A DNA stretch of 64,000 bases from the NCBI RefSeq assembly GCF_002999335.1, contig NW_020312086.1:1-64000 (forward strand), given 5' to 3'. Numbering within the stretch: the stretch's first letter is position 1; every line of letters begins with the position of its first letter. The notes under the pieces are model-generated. The model was given only the letters and a program-made list of their open reading frames with translations. It was not told the origin of the DNA and made no database searches. This DNA is from Cyclospora cayetanensis (Eukaryota; Apicomplexa; Conoidasida; Eucoccidiorida; Eimeriidae). Positions 14,651 to 26,165 of the stretch are shown here, in pieces. A program made the translations under genes and the position numbers.

Positions 14651-17600
14651 GGCCCTTAGAAACCTGAGCCTGATGAGGAAGAGGCTCGCGGATGTAGTGA
14701 AACACTGAGGGACCTCAATTTGCTCGTGGACCGCTCCAGCTGCAACATGCGGAACCACGCAGTACAACATTCTTCCGTCAATCCAACCCGAGCTCCCAGG
14801 AGCCGCCTCGCCGTCGGGTTTCTCGCTATCCCGTCGAGCCTGGCAGTGTGAGGGTAGCATGACTAGTTGCCAGCGGCTCAGCCGCACTTGGTCGCAGGGA
14901 GTAGAAGGCATCCCAAATCCCCATGGATGCACGACAACGACCATCGTCCTTCCCGGCGCTCATCGCAGCAGAGTCAGGGTAATCTGAACAAATGTATCTA
15001 AAAATAGACATCTATTTAGCAATTTTCAAGCTTGTAACAGTAAAACGAGCTTTTAATTGCATAACCGGAGGCTTGCGTTGGGAAAATAGTGGACGGAAGG
15101 TCACCGCTGGCGAAGCACCGGTCAGACCACCACCAGCAGCAATGCGTCATGCAGCAATCAATAAAAACAATATAAAATGCAATTTCCCATTAATTTCACG
15201 GGCGGAATAGAGTGTAGACGCGGCTAATTTTCGGGTCGTCGGGAGGGACCCCCATGCAAAACCCAGGAAATTCCCCCACGACCGTGGTAAAGGGATCCAC
15301 ATGTAGATCTGGGCACCGTGCGCTTGATTAATGATTCCAAATATACCGAGCTCTGGACTGTGCAAAGATGGGACAAATGGTAATGCATACACCCACAGTT
15401 GGCTGGCGAACCAAGCCTGCGGAGTCTTGAGAGCTTTGCCTCACAACAAAAACTATCAGTCTCTGGCCATAGAGGGCACGGCGGCTCCTAATCAGGAAAT
15501 CCGTGCAGCTGACACTCACCAATAATGGCGCAACAGAGAAAACTAAGGAAAAGCCTTCATCCTCACTGAACGAAAGTAAACGCTCGTTTGCAATGTTCAG
15601 GGTGTCAAAGGCCTTAGCGACATGCTTTTAAAATCCATCCGCCTTCTCTGGAATCCGACTAAATTCATGCAAGGTAGTTTGCTGCTTTCCACGACATCAA
15701 ACATGCCCACCTCTAAATTAAAATTCAAAAAATTTACTACGCCTGGGTTCCTATGGGGTGCAACAATCTCGGAGTCTGCATATTTGAGCTGTTTAGACCC
15801 GTATAGCAAAGCAACCATATGCTCTGAGTTGAATGCCCCTGCAAAAGGACTCTGCGGGTGGCGCTACTTGCGCCAGCTGTAAGGCTCAACCTAAGTTCTT
15901 GTTAGGGAGATAGTTTATGCAAGACCAATCTTGGCCTAATAGATGCGTGTGCAAAAGACCTACCTCCTTCCCCTGCCTGCACCCCAAAGAGTTTCTCACA
16001 TAGGGAGAGGCAAACACTTAAGGCGCGCGTTGTTGCACCCTTCGATCACCCTGAGCATTCACACTAGGTGCACGTAACATCCACAAAACACGTGCAAAAC
16101 ATTGCGCCTTATATATCGGGCGAGCAGTGCTTCGCAGGAAATAAGGTGTACCAGCATATAAAGCAGTTGGTCGATTGTTAACTAACTCTTAGTGAATTAT
16201 GACTAGATTAGTAAAGTGTCAGTGTACCGTATCCCTTTAGACGCGAGGTGATATACGGAATAATTTTGCGACTGATGGGCTTGCCAGGAAAACGAGGAGG
16301 CATATATACATGTATATATATGTATATAAATACATGCATATATATATGTCGGAGCATCCCTTCAAAAGCGTTTGAGTGGATGTTTAGGCTGCAGGCTGTG
16401 CAGTAGAGACAGAGGTCAAGCATTCCAGCCAGATTATCTAATACGCAAAATATTGAGCATCTGAATATGCGAGACTGCAGAAGCCTCCTAGAGAGTGCAC
16501 TTACTTTAAAATCCGTCTCACCATACCCACCTCAATTTCTGCGAGATCTGGGTAGTCTTGACGGGCGCGTGGCTGGGGGCCAATTGGCGCAAGAGCGTTT
16601 TGGGGGAAAAGGAGACGCTTTGCTTCCGTCTTTTATTCTGGGTCTGAGTGCCCTCATGAAGCTAGAGCATGGAACGCTGAGCTACTAAGAGCTTAAGCTC
16701 CACTTCACATCACCAGAACGCAAAACCAATGCATGATGCAGTGTACTCTGATAACTATCAACAACACGCGGCCATCACATGCAGGCCAAAGTGATACCTG
16801 AGGTAATCCAAGATGGTTGGCCTCCCTCCAGAAGCGCACTGTAGTCATCGCTGAGGAGCGTGTTTAAGTTGGTTACTCTTCTCCTTGCTTAGAAGAAGGT
16901 AATACGAAGTGGAAAAAGACTCCCCTTCAAAATGTAGTTGAAAGCCACGGCGCCATTCTCGAGGTCTCCGTATGCACTTCTTTTTTGTCATCCTGTCTTT
17001 TGTATAAAGAACATTATTCCTCGATAATAGGCGAATAGAAAATCCGATTTCTAGCAAGTCTAGCATGTGCTACCGTAAACTAAGTGCTCAATTAGACCAA
17101 TTAGAATTTTCATAGGCATTTTTCGGGTAGATGGTACCGTGTATGCATTCATAAGTTAGCATCTCAATGTGGACAAGAAGTCGTTGTAGTGTATGCCCCC
17201 ACTATGTCGTTTCAGCTGCAGAAGCAGCAAGCTGATTGTAGGGCTGTCTTTCACGTATTAATTTCGCCTGGGGCATCCTGCCTAGAGCCCTACAAAACCA
17301 TTCATGTATTGTGGTCTTGCACTTGCATCAGTATTTCGAAGCAGCGGCGTCAATATGTCTGTTTTTGTCACCTGCGAAAGAAGAAGTCTATTGCTGTTCT
17401 TGTCGTTAATCAAAGAGTTATTTAGATAGATGCCCATTAGTGCGCAAAAGTATTAACTCAAATAAACCTTGAAGCAGCCAATAAGCAGTATTTGTCTTTT
17501 GTTTTGCCTGGAAATTCCGCTGCGGCAATAGGTTGTAACGAATGAAAGTAGTCATTCCAGTCCTGCATACGCTGAAGAATTGCAGAGTAGTATCCTTTTA

Positions 17601-18075
17601 CCCTTCTCCCAGCAAGAGCTAACGGGTATAAGTCTTTTTGCCTATTTGGGTAAGCATTTTCTGTGTCATTGTTGCAGAACACCTCAGTTTGGAAATCACT
17701 CATATTCCTGATCCTCGTTGGAGATTGGTTGACTGCCGTTTGTGTTCCTCCTTGGACAGCGTTCCTAGGGAATTCTGATATTGGGAGACTCAGTGCTAAC
17801 CCTCCTTTAAAGCATAAACACAGAAATACAAGCTAAGCTCAGAGCTGTGAAATTGCATGTAATGCACTACTGGGTCGAATATAGAACTCGGTTGACAACT
17901 CGTAACCAAGCACTATCGCGGCACTCGCACTGTACGCCTTCGAGGGATAATCATGGCTCCTTAAACCAAAAGGCGATGTCAGAAATCTCTTTGTCTATGC
18001 ATCTTCGGAGCTTAATGAGCAGAGGCGGAGAGAAAAAGCTGACTCAGATATAAAGACGCCAATCATCGCCAAAAC
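14651..18075. other. Long AT-richer gene-poor stretch
   Basis: No exon, domain or RNA gene can be supported across these 3.4 kb. Base composition is visibly more AT-rich than in the flanking genes, and the CAG triplet runs that mark coding exons elsewhere are absent. An AT-rich simple repeat of tatatacatg type lies at about 16300-16350. Confidence 0.5.
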
Positions 18076-18894
18076 CTAGATACTGCGGAGGTGGAGAAGA
18101 GCTACATTGCATCGAGGCTTCTGGGGAATCAGCGTAGCTGATAATTGGTTGAAAAGTCGGGCAATACGGTATCCGACATTGAGCTGCGGCACTGGTGAGA
18201 TCGGTCTGATCGCTGGCAGGATGACCTGCAAGGAATCGACGAGTTTTGAAGCGCAGTCTCCGTGGAGGTGGGAAATGTGAACTCTGTCGTCTTCCACTGC
18301 TAAGCGTATTGGAGGTATTTTCGATGCAGCTGTACTATGATGTCTATCACACTCTCTGTCACAGTGTTCCCCCAAATCTGTGCTAGAACTACTTGCAAAG
18401 GTTCCTTCTGCAGAGCTGCTTTCCGATAGACAATCCAAGGAAAGCTCAGGCTCATGCTCGTTCGTGCTGGTCTCAGCCAGTACAGCGGGGCTGTGACATC
18501 GCATGAAGACAGAGTTTACGATTGGCTGGGGCTTGCCATTGGCTTCCGCGTGCAGGACACATTCCGTGCTGGCGAGCATATACTGGGGCAGCTCTCCTTG
18601 TTTGTCGCTGGAATGGTCCCTCGCTTCATTAACAAGCTGCGAGGACAAACCAGAACTAAGCGCTTTGCGGGGATTCGCTGGAGTAAAATCTGCCGCCGTT
18701 TTGCACACTAGGCAGGTGTGCATGTGACATGACGCTTCTTTCCGGAGTACATTCCTTGATGTCACCTGCTCAGCGCGACGAAGACAATCGCCCGCACCCA
18801 TCGAGTTGATCAGACAGAGGTGATTTTTACAATGAAAATATGCTTCGTCTTTACATGAAAATAGTTCAATGCAAAGTGCGCTAGCTTTGTTCAT
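18076..18894 (-). CDS. Unrecognised 272-residue ORF
   Basis: A single open frame runs from an ATG at 18894 to a stop at 18076, inside an otherwise gene-poor stretch. It lacks the Ala, Gln or Ser homopolymers of its neighbours. It has a Ser/Glu-rich acidic middle, several Cys and His residues in the first 70 positions, and no clear signal peptide or membrane segment. No family is recognisable. It may be a real intronless gene, one exon of a larger gene, or a chance frame. Its length in AT-rich DNA is the only evidence for coding. Confidence 0.35.
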   Translation of the reverse strand: MNKASALCIELFSCKDEAYFHCKNHLCLINSMGAGDCLRRAEQVTSRNVLRKEASCHMHTCLVCKTAADFTPANPRKALSSGLSSQLVNEARDHSSDKQGELPQYMLASTECVLHAEANGKPQPIVNSVFMRCHSPAVLAETSTNEHEPELSLDCLSESSSAEGTFASSSSTDLGEHCDRECDRHHSTAASKIPPIRLAVEDDRVHISHLHGDCASKLVDSLQVILPAIRPISPVPQLNVGYRIARLFNQLSATLIPQKPRCNVALLHLRSI

Positions 18895-20214
18895 AGCAGA
18901 TTAGCTCATGTACCGCGCAAAAGCCCTTTCCACACCGGATGACTTCGCGCCTTTCAAGCGATGTCTCACTAGTTCTACACGTAACGTACCATAATCAGTG
19001 GTTATGTATAAAGCCCGCAAGAGACGGCAAGCCTCCCACAACTGCTGCTCCTTCAGCTACAAATCTTCGTGCAGAATGTGAGGCGGTGACCTCGAATCAA
19101 TGATCTGGCATTTACTTGGGGACAACCTTGGTATTCCGAAAGCCTTGAGCTAAGTACGTTTCAGAAAGCTCAAAAGTACGATTATCAATTTTCGAACACA
19201 TGCGTGCCAGTGAAACTGATCAGGGACTTTGAAAGGAACCTGTGTGGAGTATTACTCGGACATCTAAGAGGCCACTAGGCTTCAATAAGACTACGTTGTA
19301 TAAGGACTTCTAGGGTGCCTATTTACTCATGAGATCATGATTTTGGCGCTTTATTAGCTAAAAGCGTGCTTGAGGGGGAAAATACTCCGGCTTAACTATC
19401 TTTTCAGAACTGTGAAGCCAGGACAGGAATAAGTGCATTGAGCCCCATAAACATGGCTCAACTTTTTACGAGCTTCGGTTTTGTTGCGACATATACATCT
19501 GTAATAGGTGTCGAAGCTGCTATAACCGGGAATGAGCACCATGCATATGTTCAATAGTATAGAATATACTCGGCAATAGTTGGCTTAGCCCTGGAGTTTG
19601 TTCTGGTTGTTGGAATGACCATTAGCGTCTCCTACCAGTGCAAGCCCCTTTAAGTCCATTTAAACAGTTGCACAGCCTGTATTGTGTTGCTGTTTACATG
19701 TCCTAAAGATTACGTGGTGCAGTAGCGTAGCATTAGTAATATGTCAAGTGCATGCAGTTACCTGCACAACGGATTCATTGTTCGGCAAATTAGAGAGAAC
19801 AATGCCATGAGCACGCTCTCACTTGCGCATTGAGCACCTTTCTAGCGCGCTTAAGCATGCCACTTTACAACACCAGATGGGTGGACGCGCAGTTGCACGA
19901 TTGCAGATTTATCGTCTGTCCGGTACTCCAAACGGTCCCTAGGGCTGCCAATTACAGCTCATATAAGCTTCCTCTGATAGCATTGCGATGGCACTTCCAA
20001 TTTTCGAAGTGCAATGAAAAACTGGCCTATTTAGGGTACCCAGTTCAGCGCTTAGTTCAAGCTATACGGTCTGTTGGTGTAGGCTCGAACTCGAGGAACT
20101 GTGTAGGCACTGCCCGCTGGGGGGCGGAACTGCTGCAGCAGAGCGCCCCAAAGCACATAAGCAGAAAAAAGAGATGCAAAGTCAGCTTGGCGAACTCGTT
20201 TTTGGCTTTTTCAC
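18895..20214. other. Intergenic, no feature seen
   Basis: This is AT-rich sequence between the lone ORF and the 3' end of the RNase III-like gene. Reading frames are short on both strands and no repeat array stands out. Confidence 0.5.
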
Positions 20215-23200
20215 TCATTTCTCTGCAAATGGGAGTGTCTTTCTCACTTGGATAGCTTGAGGTGGGTCGCGACTCCCCGGCAAGCAATGCTTCATATAAG
20301 TACCCAAAATACATGCATCTGAAGGTGGTTCTATATCTGTAAGCTCAGCAGCAGATGTGATTCGATGATGTGAGGCTGGAGGAACCACAGGACTTATAAT
20401 AATGTCCACCGCTGGAGCTGTTTCGGAATTGGCAAGGACTTGCGTCGATCCCTTGGTACACTGCGATGTAAGACAGCATCCGGAGCCTGCTGGCACCCCA
20501 GCCTCAAAATTGTTTGATACTCTTATGTTTGGTTCGACTGTGTAAGCTCGAGGCTTGTGTGTTGAATCCGAGTTCTGCAAGATCCAGGGGCTGGGCAGCT
20601 GGGGCTGCCTTTCTTCGGTGACATAGACTGTGGGGCGTCCATCTTCACCTGTCCTTGCAAAGTTCAGTACAACGGGATTGGAATTTGGGGTAGAGAGAAC
20701 TGAAGCATGAGAACAAATGCGCAGTATTTCCCGAAGTTGAGTAGAATGGAAACACGAGCAGGCAGTGGATCGCAAAGAGCCAATTAGGGTAAAGTTGGAT
20801 TCGCGCTGTCAGTGATGAGCAGCAGCCAAAGGCTGCAAGCAGCTGCATGAAAGAGTCACACAGCAATAGCTGCTTGCACTTACTTGCTCTAAAATCAGGT
20901 CCTGCAGCGTCGGGGGCATTCGGCAACGGTTGATTATGCACGAGCACGTCGTCAATAAACACTTCAACATTGTTCGTCTGCTGCCCACCTTCATCACCAT
21001 TGTCTGACACATAGCGAATCTTCACGCGCGGTTCTTGAGGGGTGGAAGGCATAGCTGTGTCTTGTGGCACGGCCTTAAAAGCTGCTGGAGGGTGGCGCTG
21101 TGACTGGCCTGCGGTTGCTGAAGGGTGTATGGATTGCTGTGGGGCTTCATTCCCTGCGACAAACAGCAGAGACACGCAGGCCTTATGCCAGATGAGTGTA
21201 TGAAACACGTGTGGAAGTACTAGTGCGTGCATTGTGAGCAAATTTTTCCTTGTATCAAGTTGGACAAGTGCCAACGCACTTGCAGTAAGCTTACATGTTG
21301 ATGTCTGGTGGCCACCCAACACATTAGCTGCTGGAGGTGGACTTTGGGGTCTCCAAAAGGCTGAAGACGTCTGAATTGAAGCGTCGGTACCTCGTGGGAG
21401 TTCCACAGTGCCTCTGTTCCTACCCGATGCTGGAAAGCTTGAAGAACGTACAAGACGACATGTGTTGGCTCGGTGAGAGGTGGCGTCCTTTTTGCGTGGT
21501 ACCGCTGCAGGAAGGCCGCACAAGCGAAAGGCCATCGAGCAAGGGTCTTTGAGAAAGCTATCAGTCCACTAAAGAATGGCAAGCTAGCGCGAAGGCGTTG
21601 GAGCTGCTTACTGCAGTTCTAAAGGGTGTGCGAACGCCTAGTATAGACCTACGTGCGGCAAGGGGGGGGCGGCGTCGGCGAGGCTGAGGGAAAGCTTGTG
21701 ATCCCAGCAGATACAGCTCGTACTTGTTTTCGTCAGTGTCAAACAAAGTGATGCCGTTGCCACTCGGACGCCCAGGAACCTGCCGGGGTGGTGGACGCGG
21801 CACGAAACAACACGGCAAACAGGCTGGCTGTTCAGTTGCTGGTGGCCGGGCAGCGGGGTAGTACAGCGGCACAGGAGGATAGTCCACAGGAACTGCAAAA
21901 GCGCGGGAAACACAACCAAGCCAGCCGACGTAGGAAGAAGTCTGCAAACTACCGCATATCTTCAATACCAACACTCCTTTGGCAGCGTAAGCATGCTGTT
22001 GAAAGCATCAGGTGCAGCTCTCACATGCTCTGCAGCCGTGAAACGAATCTGTAAGCAAGGGCCCTTCAAAGGCGCACATACCTTCAGTCAGAGGGCGCCT
22101 GGTAGGATCGACATTCCACAAGGCAAATTGATTAAGCATGCCGTTGTTGGCGGACGCAAACTGTCGTATGTCAACGGGATGCTTTGCCGGCTTCCTTATC
22201 AGCGTGCCATTAGTAAAGTACTTATCACCCATTTGGGCCATATGCAATAGGAGCTGTGCCTGAGATCAAAAAAGTTCACAAAAAGCTGACAGAGGGCTGG
22301 TCTTCAAGCGCACGTCTGCATCAGCCTACCTGCAGGTCAGTCGGCAGAACTAGACAAGGAGGCGGTGGAGAGGGAGCTGGGCCTGCTATGTCAAATGACA
22401 GTTCCGGGGTGCCGAGCATGGGGGAAGGGGGCCACAATGATGCATGTAACCTTTTGTCGCGTACCTGCCTCAGTCTCTGAATAAGACTAGGCATCCAAAT
22501 CTTCACCTTTTCTTCTGTCGATATTATCCAACAGGCAGCCACCAGAGACCTGCAGAAACCTCACGTCTTGAGTACCCTCTACTTTGGGGACAGCTTTCGG
22601 AAGGAGAGTCTGCTAGCCCTCAAACTCCTGAGCTACACTGACTCTCGACCCACATCAGCCAGAGGTCGGCACCCACATGCTTCCAGTGCTCTGGCCTTAC
22701 TCGAACATATCTGTGAAGTTTTGCGCATGGGTAGGCCCTCCGTTCTCGGCTGCAACGACGTATGGTCCGAGGGACATAGAGAGGCAGGCGAAGGCGGGTA
22801 GTGCTGAGCCAGTTAGAAAGTGTTCTACTTCCTGATCTACCCAGATCGCGCGTCTTGAAGGGTCTACGCCTGTCTCCTGAAGGAACAGTGCACGAATTAG
22901 ACGGATGCACGCGGAACTTTAGTCATGGCTCCTCAAGCGTTGCGTGCGCTTCCTGTGTGCCAGGAAATAGGCCGCACTGAAACACTCACTTCAGACATCT
23001 TGGTGAAGTAATCTGTGGCGTATAATCGAAGAAGCTCTCTTCCTGTCGGGCTATCTGAACGCTGAGGAATATGTGTCCCTTCAAGGCATTCGCGCATACG
23101 CGGAATAAGGTGGTCGTCTACACGAATGGCAACGCATGCACGCACACGCAGAGCAGGTCGGCTGCAGAGCACGCCAGCTTCCCCCTCAATAAGAGCCACC

Positions 23201-24533
23201 CCCTACTTTTTCCCGCTAAATTGCAATAAAAGCCCCGGGGCCCACGCAGCGTCTCGCTGCGCTAGCGGCTGCTGTGGGAGAAGATCCTAGAGGGTGTCGC
23301 GACGGTGCCATCATGGGCTGCTCACACTTGTATCCAAGGAACTCCTGCAGATCCTGCAGTATTGCATTGTCTTCAGCAAGTCGCTCTGTCCGCAACCTGA
23401 GGACTCCAATCCGCACGCAGCAGGATTGCGCAATCACGCAGCCGATTTCGGCCAGAAGAGGCGTGCTAGTCGGGGCAAAGCACCGACCATTGGGTGCATT
23501 AATGCGGCGAAAGCTAGGGACGCTAATTGTTTGCATAGCGGCATCGTAGTACTCCAGCATAAGAAACCGGTCGATCTTGAACCCTTAAGGGCACAAGGCT
23601 CCAACAGACTCAGAAGCAGGCCTTAAATGAGTCTGCCAATACTATTTTTAGTTGGCTTACTTTTGGGTCCAGAAGATGTGCTCAATCAAGATGGGCATCC
23701 ACTTGTAGAGATTCTCGGTGTCTGCACTTTGACAGCAGTAGCCAATGCAGGCCTTAACGAACTTCGCCACAGCCTGGCGGGTAGGCAAGCTCTGCGCCAT
23801 GGCCAAGTAACTCTTTCCAAAGAGGAAAAGACTGGGGAGAGCGGTCACTCTTTCGGCTCGCTTGCGAGCCCATAGCACACGCATGGCCTCCTTATCTGCC
23901 CGCAGATCAGCAGGCAAGTGCAGGTCCTTGATAGCAGGATACATCTCGTAGAAATGCATCTCCGCCATGATATCCAGGGTCTTGCCTCCGAGCACCACGA
24001 GTTTCTCGTACAACCTTCGCACGCCACACAGCAGGTAAGTCAAAGCTCAACGGCTTCAGCAGATGCGAGCCTCCTTGGGTAAGAACCAGTACAGTTTTTT
24101 TCTTCGGTTGACAAGGTTGGAAAAGCCCGGTGCGATTGTGGTAAACAGGAGTCGTGACACTGGTCGCAAGCATCAGGACAGGCCCTAAAGGCTCGTGCAT
24201 TGTGAACAACGGACTGCTATAGACGTAAGCCTCTACTTACCCCGCCCCTCCATTCGCGACATCCGTGAAACAGGCCTCAAAGTCCGCTGGCGGTAGCTCG
24301 AGGGAGAGATAACCGAACCAGTTGGACAAGTCAAACCAAGTGCAGCATCGTCTATCGCTGCAAATTTTTCTCGCCTCTTTTTCGCGGTTTTCCTGAGTCT
24401 CCCCTTCATCGCTGCTGGTCGACTCGGTGTCTGACAGGTCGGAGATCGCATATGAGGCCCCCTTGAGGGCATTTTCCACTTGTGCATTTGGACAGCTCCG
24501 CTGGTGGCGGAAGCCCTTCGCGTAGATTGGCAT
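20215..24533 (-). CDS. Tandem degenerate RNase III-like protein
   Basis: Minus-strand exons with matching phases are 24533-24241, 24014-23661, 22876-22701, 22549-22330, 22259-22082, 21892-21653, 21504-21295, 21153-20884 and 20648-20215. One or two more lie in about 23560-22990, where the joins are not settled apart from the donor after 22990. Exons 1-2 carry an RNase III-like unit: FEACFTD, then YEKLVVLGGKTLD in place of the usual ERLEFLGDxxLD, and a closing helix AVAKFVKACIGY. A second unit spans about 23200-22330 and ends in FTDMFESLVAACW, which matches the DxFExLxGA signature helix. Acidic catalytic residues are lost in the first unit and only partly kept in the second. Such pseudo-enzymes occur as mitochondrial ribosomal proteins mL44 and mL57, so a mitoribosomal role is plausible but inferred. 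The last five exons form a proline-rich extension with no recognised domain. The start codon is uncertain. Confidence 0.6.
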
Positions 24534-26165
24534 TCGAAGGGATCTTCAAAGGTCGCCTAACAAGCCGTATTCGGCGGAGAGGGCAGGAAGATTCTTGACT
24601 GTGGTGATATAATTGTGTGCCTGTTTTCCGCAAGGCTCCTTGTACTCCTCGCGGGGTTCCCTGATTTTGCTGGCTTCCACGCTCCTAAGCCCTCCCTTTC
24701 ATGAATGCGATGCTCCTCGAAGGCAACCAAGAGTTCCTACTGCGCTTCGCCCAGTGTCGGCTGCGGCTCGTTGCGATCGTCCGCAGCGCGGGGCATGAAG
24801 ACATCAATGGGCAGCAATGTTTTCAGTGTCCTTTCTCGGAACAGGAGGATACCCGACTTTGCAGCTGTTTCTCTATCGCTAAAGGACGAAATTTCTAATT
24901 CTCGACCGCTTTCCACGCTGGACGTCTATGCCTGCGGTCGCGCGGGTCCGTTGAGGCCACCCTTCCGTGAGACTGCGCGAGTCGAACTGCCAGTCTCCTG
25001 GACACAGTCCTTCCCAATGCGGAAATTATATTAGATTTGATTAAAACCTCCAATAATCCTTTAATTGGGCATATCTACCCTCCAGTTTTGGACTCAGAGC
25101 GCGCAGGGCGGCCTCCCACCCAGGCGCCGCCGGCGCGCTCGCTCGAGTTCACACGTGTTTCTTTCCGCAGGGGCCCTTGGTGTGTAGGTTCTTCCTTTGA
25201 CCTCTTTTCCCGTTTCAAAGTCTCCCGTTCGTGTGCCTGCGTTTCAACAAAAAGCAGGAGCCATAAGAACGGGAAGCCCTTGAGCTTTTTTCCTCTCAAT
25301 ATTGAGCTGCTGCACCCAAGGCTCCAGGGCCTTTAACCAGCAAGCCCGCGCACTAAGAGGCTGCTGGCCTTCGAGTCTACCAAGGCTGAAGGTCGGAGCA
25401 TTCCTGTGAAATCTTACGTTTCGCTGACAGTACGCTATTCATTTTAGTGCAAAGCATAAGCGTTACACGAAAATCACCCTCTCCTACATGTAGGCCCCCT
25501 CCCCCCCTCCCCCCTCCCGCCTGAGTGGGGCTTTTCTGTGTGGCTGCTTGAGGTGGCGGGGGCCCCTTCCTACTGCCTCCCTTCGTTCCCTTCTAGCGAT
25601 TTAGGTTGGATGCCGGAACCGCAATTTCTCCAGGGATGCCCAACAACCTCGCTAGATGGCCAGTCCGCTGCAGAGTAATGTGTTCTCCTCATCGTCCTGC
25701 GCACTCTGAAGAGGAATCCCCCGCGTAAACCTGCGGCCATAGGGCTCTCCTGGAGCAGAGCAGCACCAGCAGCAGCAGCTCCTAGGAAGCTTTCAGATCA
25801 CCAAGACACCTGCCTGCAAGATTCGCGCCACCCACGCACGACCCTCGACAGAGGACTTGTGCTCTCCATCCAGGGGGAAATCACCTACAGGGAACTTCCC
25901 TTCATGTGTTCTGCACTTCAAGAAGGGAGGCTGACAGGGCTCTGCGTGCTGCATCCGGCCTAGCGCAATGGGATGCCACCACCACGCTTTCTGCAGTTGC
26001 GGCTCAAGAGATCGCCTCTTAACCCGCGCACCGCAGGAGCCGCTGCGTAACCAGTGCTCCCTAGGGGAGATGGAGGCTAAGGAACCTTGCACCTCTTGCC
26101 TGAAGTCTTGCGGCTCTGGATTGTGGAGGACGCACAAGATTCGAGGGCACAGCGCTCTTTGACAC
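24534..26165. other. Divergent intergenic region
   Basis: This stretch lies between the minus-strand RNase III-like gene and the plus-strand HPR-type gene, and probably carries both promoters. C-rich tracts occur at about 25496-25520. Open frames here (for example 25793-26215 minus) show no family resemblance. An additional 5' exon for either gene is possible. Confidence 0.45.
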
